Assembly: GCF_003435815.1 (NCBI RefSeq) | Contig: NZ_QTUV01000010.1 | Span: 20,712-84,711 of the forward strand | Reading direction: 5' to 3' | Origin: Dorea sp. AM10-31 | GTDB lineage: Bacteria; Bacillota; Clostridia; Lachnospirales; Lachnospiraceae | Length of the DNA: 64,000 nt | Shown: one piece after another, positions 56,926 through 64,000 of the stretch | Layout: each line of letters opens with the position of its first letter | Position numbering within the stretch: the first letter of the stretch is position 1 | Notes under the pieces: generated by a model | What the model was told of the DNA's origin: nothing | Databases searched by the model: none | Seen by the model: the letters and a program-made list of their open reading frames with translations, nothing else | Made by a program: the position numbers and the translations under genes

Positions 56926-57579
56926 TTACTGAAATAACTCCAGATTCTCAGCGATCAGTCTCTGTCTCTCTGTCGGATTCTTGACCGCTAATATCTGTTC
57001 CTTTGTCATTGTTCCTTTTCCTCCGGTTCCGGTCCTTGGTGGATTTCCCTTTAAAGCCTCTTTCACAGCAGCCTGTACTGCGCCTTTGTACATCTTGGAA
57101 AATGCTTCAACCGCTTTCTTTGTGCCATCTGCATCTTCTGCAACAAGATTTACCAGAAGCTCATCTGGAATATTGATTTCTTCTTCTGCCAGCATTTTAC
57201 GCGCTGTTTTCGCCATGTCCGATCTGGCATTCTGACGTTTCAGCTCTTCCAGTTCTTTTTCAAGTTTGCTCGCCTTATATTCCGCTTTCTCTTCTTTGGT
57301 CATCTGCGCCAGCTTCTCTGCCTCTGACAGCTTATCATCCGTCAATGCCTTCCACTTTGCCTGCGCATTGGTCACTGCGGTATTCACTGCCTTCTGGACT
57401 CTCCGGTCAAACTCTGCCTGATTGCCTTCCCCTTTTAAAAAGTCATCAAATGTTACTGTTCCATCTGCACCGTTGCTTCTTGTTCCGGCTCCGCCATCGT
57501 CTCCATCACCTTCCGCAAACAACTGTAGATTCGCCATTGGAATTCTCCAACCGGCATACACATTGTTCATATGTTTCAT
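56926..57579 (-). CDS. capsid scaffold protein (DUF4355-like)
   Basis: A 217-residue acidic, helical scaffold. A coiled coil (KLEKELEELKRQN) occupies the centre and a basic/helical C-terminus (MTKEQILAVKNPTERQRLIAENLELF) is typical of DUF4355. The start is the ATG at 57579 after AAAGGA, giving MKHMNNVYAGWRIPMANLQLFAEG. The N-terminal NLQLF-AEG closely matches the Prp cleavage sequence of ribosomal L27. The preceding gene encodes a Prp-like protease. Confidence 0.9.
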   Translation of the reverse strand: MKHMNNVYAGWRIPMANLQLFAEGDGDDGGAGTRSNGADGTVTFDDFLKGEGNQAEFDRRVQKAVNTAVTNAQAKWKALTDDKLSEAEKLAQMTKEEKAEYKASKLEKELEELKRQNARSDMAKTARKMLAEEEINIPDELLVNLVAEDADGTKKAVEAFSKMYKGAVQAAVKEALKGNPPRTGTGGKGTMTKEQILAVKNPTERQRLIAENLELFQ

Positions 57580-57672
57580 AATTCGTCCTTTCCTCGCCCC
57601 GTTCCATTCTTTGTCGCCCAGACCGTTGCATATCGAATAATTGTAGTTTAACGACATCCCGGTCACATTAAG

Positions 57673-57966
57673 TTACATGATCCGGACATAATCCGGAAAC
57701 TCATTGGCAATCATGCAGATCCCAATGAAAAAGGAATCCACCAGAGTCTTTGCTTTCTCTGACAGATTCCCATGCTGTATATCAACCCATCCGGGCGATA
57801 TTTCATATTTTATTTTATCTTCGGTTAAATCCTTGATGGACTTGATCAGTGTTCGTGCCAAAGCTGTAACTCCGGCGCAGATTATATCCTGCCCGTATGC
57901 TGCATAATTTGCATGACCGGATATCGTTATTTCATCCTTGCGGACGGTTACTTCAATCAAATGCAT
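57673..57966 (-). CDS. Prp-like cysteine protease (predicted head maturation protease)
   Basis: A 97-residue protein closely resembling ribosomal-processing cysteine protease Prp. The catalytic histidine is in SGHANYAAYGQD and the catalytic cysteine in DIICAGVTALA. In Staphylococcus the host Prp trims ribosomal L27 and phage 80alpha capsid and scaffold proteins at an LQxF-A motif. Here it lies directly before a scaffold gene whose product begins with such a motif, so the phage likely carries its own maturation protease. Confidence 0.9.
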   Translation of the reverse strand: MHLIEVTVRKDEITISGHANYAAYGQDIICAGVTALARTLIKSIKDLTEDKIKYEISPGWVDIQHGNLSEKAKTLVDSFFIGICMIANEFPDYVRIM

Positions 57967-57990
57967 CCATCCCTTCTGAAAAATGAGTAT

Positions 57991-58021
57991 AAAAATAACA
58001 CGCCTTTCGCGTGCTATTTTT
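57991..58021. terminator. terminator between the protease/moron genes and the Prp-scaffold-capsid unit
   Basis: AAAAATAaCACGC pairs with GCGTGcTATTTTT around a 5-base loop, with A/T runs on both sides. It directly follows the retropepsin-like gene. Confidence 0.88.
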
Positions 58022-58022
58022 C

Positions 58023-58508
58023 CTAGGCAGTAAATGTAACCACCGTCTTGCCGTTGCTATTTTTTACTACCAACGTCCCTTTTGAAATAATATCCATTCC
58101 TATAACAAAATCAACATCGTGATTTTCCAAAGGAAAACCTGCAATTTTTACATTTCTAAAGACCATTTCAGGAGTCAGAACAATATCAACAATGTAATAT
58201 GTGATATCCTGTTTTCCTGTTGTACTGACACCTACACCCGTATCGACTGGACGCAAGCCAAGTTTTCTTGCCATTCGTTCAGAGATACACGAACTCGATG
58301 CTCCAGTATCCCACAAAGCTTTATTAATCCGAAAGCCTTCTGCTCCATCTGTGCATTCCCGGATGTCTAAGGATGTGATCAGTCGGTTTACAATCCCGTC
58401 ATGGCGGTTTGTAATGGCACCGTCTGCATACGCTTGTGTGCTTTCAGCCTCAGCTTCTGGTCTGCTTTCGCATGTGTCCAGCAAACCTACGTATACGTTT
58501 TGCTTCAT
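58023..58508 (-). CDS. retropepsin-like aspartic protease
   Basis: A 161-residue protein with a retroviral-type aspartic protease pattern: the catalytic ALWDTGASSSCIS (DTGA) near residue 87 and the later hydrophobic-hydrophobic-glycine motif FVIGMDIISKG. It has a single DTG, so it would act as a homodimer. No signal or membrane segment. GGAGGA selects the ATG at 58508. It lies in the phage head module. It may process head proteins or be a passenger gene. Confidence 0.83.
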   Translation of the reverse strand: MKQNVYVGLLDTCESRPEAEAESTQAYADGAITNRHDGIVNRLITSLDIRECTDGAEGFRINKALWDTGASSSCISERMARKLGLRPVDTGVGVSTTGKQDITYYIVDIVLTPEMVFRNVKIAGFPLENHDVDFVIGMDIISKGTLVVKNSNGKTVVTFTA

Positions 58509-58549
58509 CTGTCTTTCCTCCATCGCGTTCTTAAGTAAATGGGATCATG

Positions 58550-58807
58550 CTAGATCACTGCCTTTTGTTCTGCAAACAACTGATTATCTGTCAGAGCCAC
58601 TACGCCACTCCCATCTCTTGCTTTGGGAAGATAGGTTGTTGCGACCTTTATTTCTACAGATTGTTGCGGCTTAAGAGAAATAGTAATATCCACTCCCGTT
58701 TCAAACTCATAATCCCCTGCAATTTCTTCGGCATTATCAATCAATGATTGTCCACAACTTTTTATCGCCTCTACCCATGTTTCTTGTGTTTTGGGATTTG
58801 TTTTCAT
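58550..58807 (-). CDS. small phage protein, unknown
   Basis: An 85-residue protein (MKTNPKTQETWVEAIKSCGQSL). No motif is recognised. The frame is open to 58876, but the hairpin 58834-58868 occupies that region and AGGGGA is well placed before the ATG at 58807. It forms a two-gene unit with the retropepsin-like gene. Confidence 0.65.
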   Translation of the reverse strand: MKTNPKTQETWVEAIKSCGQSLIDNAEEIAGDYEFETGVDITISLKPQQSVEIKVATTYLPKARDGSGVVALTDNQLFAEQKAVI

Positions 58808-58833
58808 AGCTTTATCCCCTGAAATGCACATAG

Positions 58834-58868
58834 AAATACCACCGGTCTCATTTTGACTGGTGGTATTT
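58834..58868 (-). terminator. hairpin after the MuF-downstream gene
   Basis: AAATACCACC at 58834 pairs perfectly with GGTGGTATTT at 58859 (10 bp, 15-base loop). It starts at the stop codon of the 88-residue gene. The T-run is short, so it may be a partial terminator or an RNA-stabilising hairpin. Confidence 0.7.
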
Positions 58869-59133
58869 ATTTCCATTCATTTATCATATTCATAATACAA
58901 GCATTGTTCCCGTTATACTTCTCTGCTCCCAAAATATCAAGAGCCGCTCTCACAACGTAATTCATTGGAACGTTTAATAAGCAAATTTTATCATCCTTAT
59001 GTCCTTTTACAGCATTAATAAAACGCTCGTCAGTTATTCTCTTATCGATGCCTGAAAGTATCGCTTGCATTGCAATGCCCGGTGTATCACTTTTCGCATC
59101 TTCAATAATTCTTTCGATAAAATTATTGTTCAT
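58867..59133 (-). CDS. small protein coupled to MuF, candidate immunity protein
   Basis: An 88-residue mostly helical protein (MNNNFIERIIEDAKSD). It has no known motif. GAGG selects the ATG at 59133, so it overlaps the end of the MuF gene by 11 bp and is translationally coupled to it. MuF-linked polymorphic toxins of temperate phages are followed by immunity genes, so this is a candidate, by position only. Confidence 0.62.
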   Translation of the reverse strand: MNNNFIERIIEDAKSDTPGIAMQAILSGIDKRITDERFINAVKGHKDDKICLLNVPMNYVVRAALDILGAEKYNGNNACIMNMINEWK

Positions 59134-60532
59134 ATTTCTCGACCTCTTCATCACGAAGTTTTTCTAATCTTTTTACAATATCATTATACCCCAGCTCTTT
59201 TGCGAAGTCAATTTCTACTTGATACGCTTGCCTTTCTCTGTCTGCACACTTTGCAGGATTCTGAAATATTCTAAATCCTAAGTATCCATCTGCGCGGTCA
59301 TCGCAGAAATGTTTATATTCATGCATCCACGCACTTATACTTGCGCCTTCTTCAACATTGATATTTCCTACTTTTCCAGCAGAAAGTCCAGGAAAGTATC
59401 CCATCGCACCCGCTCGCCTTGTTATATCGACTCCGCTTCGCTCCATATCTTCTTTCATTTCTCTTAACTCCTGCGGATGGGATTTTTCTGCCGCTCCGAT
59501 ATATTCCCTTATCGGATCATCCTTTGTATAAAATGCTTTCTCATATGAATCTGTATTTGCAACTGGGCTTCTCTGCTTCCACTCTTCAAAGCTCATCCCA
59601 TGCTCTTTATATGTCTCAATCCATTCCTCATACTCTTCACTGTCCATATACGCCGCCACAGAACATCTACAGTTCGGATGCATCGGCGGAGCGTTCTCGC
59701 CTGGCATCATCTTATCGATATCGAAGTGCTTCTCATCCAATGCACGGCACGCTTCACAGGCTGTTCCGATCGCCAGAAATGTATACTGCGCAAATCCATT
59801 CCGGATAAACGACTGTTTTTGCGCTTCTGTCTGCACTCTTGCGAGTTCTGTCACCATAAGCCGATTGGCATTATAGGCGCTGACTCCGAAACGTTTCTGC
59901 AGATGTCTTGCAAGCTCTGTTGGATGCTTCCCCTGAATCAGTCCTGTTTTTAAAAGACTGTCCAGCTCTGCTTTGAGCATGCCTTGATACATCCAGATAC
60001 GATCTGAATACGTGGCATTTTTGAACGATGCATTTACGACCGCATGTGCTGCCTTTTCATTATTCTGCACCGTTCTTCCTAAGATTCCCGACTGTCTTTT
60101 GAACTCATCCATTGTTCGATTCGTGAGCTTTTCTTCAAAATATTTCTGCAGTTCATCAAACCCTGCCACCAGCTCCAAACCGATATTTGCTTTCAGAAGT
60201 TCCAACCGGTTAATCTTCATCGTCGCGTTGTAAAGCCGCATCTCATCATTTGCCTGCTTGGAGAAATCCTTTGTTTTGACGTACCTTGCGGCTTTTCGTC
60301 CGTATTCCTCGATATCAAGCTTTGATACTTTTCGCTTTGCCTCTGACAAGGTTATTCCTTCTGCCCTTGCATACTTCGCATAGAATCCGTTGATTTCCTT
60401 CTGGATCTGATCCAGCATATATTTGTATGTATCATTGATCGCCTTCTCATATTCCGCTTCGGATTTCCTGCTGGCTTTCAGGTTCTCTTCTTCCCGCTTT
60501 CGCCAGTAATCGCTACTCTTCGGCACTTCCAT
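59123..60532 (-). CDS. MuF minor head protein with C-terminal HExxH domain
   Basis: A 469-residue protein of the SPP1 gp7/Mu F family. Residues 1-295 form the MuF domain, ending in the conserved cysteine-rich motif (ACEACRALDEKHF then HPNCRCSVAAY). About 170 extra residues follow, with HEYKHF (HExxH zinc-protease motif) near residue 404 and an EVDFAKEL-like second glutamate region afterwards. This layout matches MuF-tethered polymorphic toxins. The start at 60532 is inside the portal stop by 20 bp; the ORF edge is 60568. Confidence 0.88.
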   Translation of the reverse strand: MEVPKSSDYWRKREEENLKASRKSEAEYEKAINDTYKYMLDQIQKEINGFYAKYARAEGITLSEAKRKVSKLDIEEYGRKAARYVKTKDFSKQANDEMRLYNATMKINRLELLKANIGLELVAGFDELQKYFEEKLTNRTMDEFKRQSGILGRTVQNNEKAAHAVVNASFKNATYSDRIWMYQGMLKAELDSLLKTGLIQGKHPTELARHLQKRFGVSAYNANRLMVTELARVQTEAQKQSFIRNGFAQYTFLAIGTACEACRALDEKHFDIDKMMPGENAPPMHPNCRCSVAAYMDSEEYEEWIETYKEHGMSFEEWKQRSPVANTDSYEKAFYTKDDPIREYIGAAEKSHPQELREMKEDMERSGVDITRRAGAMGYFPGLSAGKVGNINVEEGASISAWMHEYKHFCDDRADGYLGFRIFQNPAKCADRERQAYQVEIDFAKELGYNDIVKRLEKLRDEEVEKYEQ

Positions 60533-61856
60533 CACCGTCACTTCCATCGGCAAACATCTGTGATACAATCGGATCTGTCTTTAACTCTTCCTGTTCCGAA
60601 TTGATTTTGTCTATCTCATCCTGCGCATTATCTACGATGGACAGAACACTAAGCTGCGTCTCCTGACTGACAATTCCTTCCAGACTTTTTGCGATTTCTG
60701 CTTCTTCCTGCAGGTTCGCCGGGAAGTTCGGCGTAAAATGCGGATGTATCTTTACCCAGTCATCTTTCTTCATGCCAGACACGGGATTCGAGAAAATCAA
60801 GCGATATCTGCGGTTCATGCCGGATGTAAACTTTCTCTCCTTTGTCTTTTCCAGATTGCTCATTCCCTGCAACTTATATTTCATTGCAATGCCGGAGCTT
60901 GTCCCGAAATTTTCATCTGAGATATTTGCTACCATACTGATCTGAAATATCAGCTTCTCCAACCGGTCAATCAAATGCTCCTGCGTTGTATCACCGTTCG
61001 GCTTCTGCAGGAAGTCCACGATCAGCTTCTCTGTATCGCCATCGAAGTTAATGATCCGGTCATCCCTTATATGCTTCACATCGTCATTGTCCAGTTTAGA
61101 ACCAAGTACTTTCAAATAAGCATCCGCAAAGTAATCTACATCATTTGCTTTTTCGCTGATTGCTTTATTGTACGCATCGATCATCGTAAGCACCGGCTCA
61201 AAGATGCCGATACGCTCTTTATTTTCCGAATACTCTGTAGCGGGTACACCGTCGAATCCATGTATCTTGCTTTCTTCTTCCCAGATAAGTTTTCCTTTCA
61301 TGACAAACCAGCGCACTTCTGTTTCATCCGATACGCTGCCGTGTAAGACCTGGTCAGAATCTATATACAGGCGGACAAAGAACCGCTCCCGCTGCAGAAC
61401 GGAATCATCATAAATCATAAACGCATCCATTGGAGGTAAATACGTGATACCAATATTTCCAAGCTCGTCCACATAGTACATCTCGTACCCTCTGCCATAA
61501 ATGCTGCATATCTTGGAAAGTTCTGCATTGTTATCGTCTTGATCATTGTACTGATCCACGAACTCAATATACTTCTGGACATCCTCATTTCCATCTTCTA
61601 CCTGCAACTTAATCGGATGTCCGATAAAGAACCCATTCATTGTATCTACCATATATTTCGCAAAATTCACGGCAATACGGTTGTCCGGCTTCCATTTCGG
61701 CTTAATCGGCTCATGGAATATCGGATAATCTGTCTCATATGCATCTTTTAATCTTTGATAGCGGAAAGAACACTCTGCACTGTGCTTCGTTATGAACTCT
61801 GTTAGTTTATTGTCTGTCAGTTCTTCCGTTGCCGGTAATCTATATAAGCTGTACAC
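60513..61856 (-). CDS. portal protein, SPP1 gp6-like
   Basis: A 447-residue portal that forms the DNA-entry ring. The segments WKPDNRIAVNFAKYMVDTMNGFFIGHPI and the long central alpha-helical stem match SPP1 gp6-type portals. The start is GTG at 61856 after AAAGGAGG, directly following terL. The C-terminus overlaps the MuF gene by 20 bp, so portal and minor head protein are made together. Confidence 0.93.
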   Translation of the reverse strand: MYSLYRLPATEELTDNKLTEFITKHSAECSFRYQRLKDAYETDYPIFHEPIKPKWKPDNRIAVNFAKYMVDTMNGFFIGHPIKLQVEDGNEDVQKYIEFVDQYNDQDDNNAELSKICSIYGRGYEMYYVDELGNIGITYLPPMDAFMIYDDSVLQRERFFVRLYIDSDQVLHGSVSDETEVRWFVMKGKLIWEEESKIHGFDGVPATEYSENKERIGIFEPVLTMIDAYNKAISEKANDVDYFADAYLKVLGSKLDNDDVKHIRDDRIINFDGDTEKLIVDFLQKPNGDTTQEHLIDRLEKLIFQISMVANISDENFGTSSGIAMKYKLQGMSNLEKTKERKFTSGMNRRYRLIFSNPVSGMKKDDWVKIHPHFTPNFPANLQEEAEIAKSLEGIVSQETQLSVLSIVDNAQDEIDKINSEQEELKTDPIVSQMFADGSDGDGSAEE

Positions 61857-63101
61857 CTATATGCCTCCTTTCACATTCCGGTTCAATCTTGGTCGTACTT
61901 TACGCTCTTCCTCAATGGAGTAACGCAACATCGCCATTGCATCATCAAAAAATGGAACTGGCTCTTCCAGATAAGTATTGGTCTTCTCATCCTTCTTCCA
62001 CTTCCATTGCTGAATTTCCTTTATGGTATTTACACAGGATGGATGGATGTGAATCCTGTGCTGTTTTAAATAATCAATCTGTGCATGGACACTGTTCGTC
62101 TCTTTATTGACACCCCTTGCCCGGTATCCGGCTTTCTGCCACATCTTGATTCGGTCCGGCTCGGCGGAGTCGCACCACATCCGGAGCTTCTTGCTGAATT
62201 TGCCTTCTGCTTCTCTGATAATCTCGTCTGTATCCATTTCATACACATACAATTCCCGGCACAGAAACAGTTCTCCGTCTTTAAAGCCAACCTCGCCAAT
62301 GCAATCCGCATGGTTGAATCCGAAGTCCTGTGCATTAACCATGTAATCGAATCTTTCCGGGGAACGGTCAAATTCTTCTACAACATAATTCTTAAGAATC
62401 AGTCCGGCAACTTCGCCCCACTCACCAAGACCATAGACTCTGTATCCTTCTGGGTCTACTTCCTTGCGTCGGAGCATACGTCTGTGGTATGCTTCATCGA
62501 TAAAACGGTTATTCTCATAGGTGGACTGATGCGTCAGTACATCCGGATCGGCACGATCAAAGAACACTTTCTTGATCCAGTGATGCGCCGATACCGGATT
62601 GAATGTCAACCGGATCTGGTAGAATAATCCCTTCGGCAATATACCTCGAAGTCGGTCATCGATGATTTCAAAATCTGACTGTGTAATCTCTGTGGCTTCC
62701 TCTATCCAAACATCGGTAAGCTTTCTTCGCTTGAATGTGATTGATTTTAGCTTTTCCCTCTGCTTCTCATCGTTAACGCCCCGGAAAATAATCTGGTTGT
62801 GATTACTCTTACATTCCAGGATCATGTTGGAGCTGTTGATATACCAGTATTTCTTATACTGCTCTCCAAATGCACGAAAAATAGCACTCTGCAATTCCGC
62901 AAAAGTGCTATCTCTGTTCGTTACATCTGATTTTCGTACACATAAAAGGTTTCTTCCCGGGTCTTTCATCAGTCTTAGAATATAGTTCTGTGCCGTGTCT
63001 ACGCTCTTTCCAGATCCGGCAGAGCCCTTCATCACGATGTATCGTTTTTTACTACGATCGACTTCTTTGAAACAGGCATTTGCCTGTAGGCTTATATTCA
63101 T
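61857..63101 (-). CDS. terminase large subunit (PBSX type)
   Basis: DNA-packaging ATPase and nuclease, about 414 residues. The Walker A loop GSAGSGKS is near residue 30, the Walker B with catalytic glutamates is LTDVWIEEATE, the coupling motif is LTFNPVS and the nuclease aspartate is in AQDFGFNHAD. It belongs to the PBSX/Terminase_3 family. A TTG occurs at 63107; the ATG at 63101 is preferred. It overlaps the upstream metallopeptidase gene by 4 bp. Confidence 0.95.
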   Translation of the reverse strand: MNISLQANACFKEVDRSKKRYIVMKGSAGSGKSVDTAQNYILRLMKDPGRNLLCVRKSDVTNRDSTFAELQSAIFRAFGEQYKKYWYINSSNMILECKSNHNQIIFRGVNDEKQREKLKSITFKRRKLTDVWIEEATEITQSDFEIIDDRLRGILPKGLFYQIRLTFNPVSAHHWIKKVFFDRADPDVLTHQSTYENNRFIDEAYHRRMLRRKEVDPEGYRVYGLGEWGEVAGLILKNYVVEEFDRSPERFDYMVNAQDFGFNHADCIGEVGFKDGELFLCRELYVYEMDTDEIIREAEGKFSKKLRMWCDSAEPDRIKMWQKAGYRARGVNKETNSVHAQIDYLKQHRIHIHPSCVNTIKEIQQWKWKKDEKTNTYLEEPVPFFDDAMAMLRYSIEEERKVRPRLNRNVKGGI

Positions 63102-63442
63102 AGACAATCAGCTTCTTTGAATGCACGGAAAAGCTTTGGCGATTGAATGGCAATCCAATCTGTGATTTCCTCGCTCTGTGCCCAAGCACATATATCTCCG
63201 CTGTTATTCCACAATCCTGATTCATACAGAAAAGCGTGAACAATTTCATGCCGCAATACCTTTTTCCTGTAATTCTTAAGTTCTTTGACACTGTATTCAT
63301 CCGGTTTAAATTTAGCAATTATAATCTTTTTTGTACTGTGATCCATTGCACCATCTGCCCCCGGCGGTAACATCTTGTCTGGTGCGTTAATTATAATTTC
63401 ATATTTTGTTCCAAGGACATAAATCCATTTATTTTTTCTCAT
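63098..63442 (-). CDS. small zinc metallopeptidase-like protein
   Basis: A 114-residue protein with a clear RHEIVHAF (HExxH) motif followed by a tryptophan-rich end (CAWAQSEEITDWIA), similar to small metallopeptidase-like proteins in phage and ICE operons (ImmA/SprT-like). Catalytic role not proven. It lies between small and large terminase genes. The ATG at 63442, inside the end of terS, has GGAG at suitable spacing; the ORF itself extends to 63532. Confidence 0.78.
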   Translation of the reverse strand: MRKNKWIYVLGTKYEIIINAPDKMLPPGADGAMDHSTKKIIIAKFKPDEYSVKELKNYRKKVLRHEIVHAFLYESGLWNNSGDICAWAQSEEITDWIAIQSPKLFRAFKEADCL

Positions 63443-63920
63443 TTTCATCTTCTCCATAGTCAATCGTGATATTGAGATCCATATCAACATCCGTCTCGAC
63501 TTTATCCGTAAACAGTGCATATCGTTTTCCAAGCAGCTCTGCAGCTTTATTTAAATCACTTACCTTTGTTGGTACCTGAACCAGCTGTGGTACTTCTTTC
63601 TCGATAATCACCTTTTTGCCATTCTCGTCATATCTGCTACTACGCTCTTTGCAGGTAACGACCACTGTATCCATCTCCTGCCGGCGCAAAACTCTTGTCA
63701 GTGTTTGAAGCACTTCATCCTGCTTCGCAACCAAAGCATCCTCTTTTTCTTCCAATCTTTTTTCGATGTATTCCCTAATCCGAGTATTTCCGAGTAATTT
63801 TCTTGCCGCTGCATCCGCAGAACTATTTTTCTTGCAATTAGGATATGCTTCTCTGTAAGCCCTCGTGGCATTACAATCAATTAAGTATTCATCGCAAAAT
63901 CTCTTCTGCTTTTCCGTCAC
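63429..63920 (-). CDS. terminase small subunit (Terminase_2)
   Basis: A 163-residue DNA-recognition subunit for packaging. The N-terminal KQKRFCDEYLIDCNATRAYREAYP and KLLGNTRIREYIEKRLEEK helices are diagnostic of the XtmA/Terminase_2 family. The start is GTG at 63920 with GGAGGTGA upstream. It is the first gene of the visible late operon. Confidence 0.93.
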   Translation of the reverse strand: MTEKQKRFCDEYLIDCNATRAYREAYPNCKKNSSADAAARKLLGNTRIREYIEKRLEEKEDALVAKQDEVLQTLTRVLRRQEMDTVVVTCKERSSRYDENGKKVIIEKEVPQLVQVPTKVSDLNKAAELLGKRYALFTDKVETDVDMDLNITIDYGEDENEKK

Positions 63921-63999
63921 TCAGACTCACCTCCACTTCTGGTTTATTTAGCCATGAGCAAAACTCCACACATTCAGTATTTATGCGGGTTTGCGAGGC
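63889..63999 (-). CDS. 3' end of a possible upstream phage gene
   Basis: A frame open from the window edge, ending in a TGA at 63889 (last residues VSLSDGKAEEILR), overlaps the terS start by 32 bp. At 36 visible residues it cannot be assigned, and the overlap is larger than usual, so it may be chance. Confidence 0.3.
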   Translation of the reverse strand, partial: ASQTRINTECVEFCSWLNKPEVEVSLSDGKAEEILR

Positions 64000-64000
64000 A

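Larger units (their letters stand above)
41498..64000. mobile_element. siphovirus-type prophage, right end outside window
   Basis: At least 22.5 kb of continuous phage late genes on the minus strand, from small terminase at the right to amidase at the left end next to cotJC. The order packaging, head, connector, tail, fibre, lysis is complete and no structural frame is broken, so the late operon looks functional. Integrase, repressor, replication genes and attR must lie beyond 64000. The head genes are SPP1/HK97-like mixtures common in clostridial siphophages. Confidence 0.97.

Noticed and set aside
1..64000. tRNA or rRNA genes, CRISPR arrays, insertion sequences
   Set aside because: No cloverleaf-like sequence, ribosomal RNA segment, regularly spaced repeat array or transposase was seen by eye.

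Overview
The window looks like a chromosomal segment of an endospore-forming, low-to-moderate-GC Firmicute, most likely a gut Lachnospiraceae-type clostridium. The evidence is protein style and gene order: hisS beside hemZ, an mraZ-rsmH-ftsL-pbp-mraY-murD-ftsW-ftsQ-ftsZ division cluster that runs into spoIIGA-sigE, then sigG, spoVT and a cotJ operon. Almost every gene lies on the minus strand. Genus is not assigned.

Region 1 (1-16.6 kb) is housekeeping: aspS (cut by the window edge), hisS, hemZ, a glyoxalase-II-like hydrolase, relA/spoT, apt, recJ, fused secDF, a YrzE-like membrane protein, spoVT, a V4R sensor plus diguanylate cyclase pair, plus-strand yqeY, and a PrsA-like lipoprotein. Region 2 (16.6-26.4 kb) holds mfd, pth, an FMN-binding-like membrane protein, a small acidic protein, a HAD phosphatase, and the sporulation genes sigG, sigE and spoIIGA, with a beta-CASP nuclease gene between the two sigma genes. 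Region 3 (26.6-38.1 kb) is the dcw cluster: ftsZ, ftsQ, ftsW, murD, mraY, two tandem class B PBPs, ftsL-like, rsmH, mraZ. It is driven by a clear sigma-A promoter with an array of MraZ boxes. Region 4 (38.2-41.5 kb) holds a small membrane protein, degV, a second ftsW/rodA, and the divergent cotJA-cotJB-cotJC operon.

Region 5 (about 41.5 kb to beyond 64 kb) is a prophage with a siphovirus-type late operon on the minus strand. From upstream to downstream it reads: terS, metallopeptidase, terL, SPP1-like portal, MuF fused to a C-terminal HExxH domain, three small genes including a retropepsin-like protease, a Prp-like cysteine protease, scaffold, capsid, connectors, tail terminator, major tail protein, frameshifted tail chaperones, tape measure, Dit, Tal, fibres, holin and amidase. 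Integrase, repressor and the right attachment site lie outside the window.

The most interesting feature is the integration site. The prophage sits inside cotJC, the manganese-catalase-like spore coat gene. The cotJC frame is intact for about 65 codons and breaks inside its metal-binding ExxH motif, after which it reads antisense through the phage amidase gene. This layout resembles skin (sigK) and SPbeta (spsM), elements that interrupt mother-cell sporulation genes and excise during sporulation. A second theme is proteolysis in the head module: a phage-encoded Prp homologue sits beside scaffold, capsid and major tail proteins that all carry a Prp-like LQxF motif near the N-terminus, and there are also a retropepsin-like protein and two HExxH proteins.
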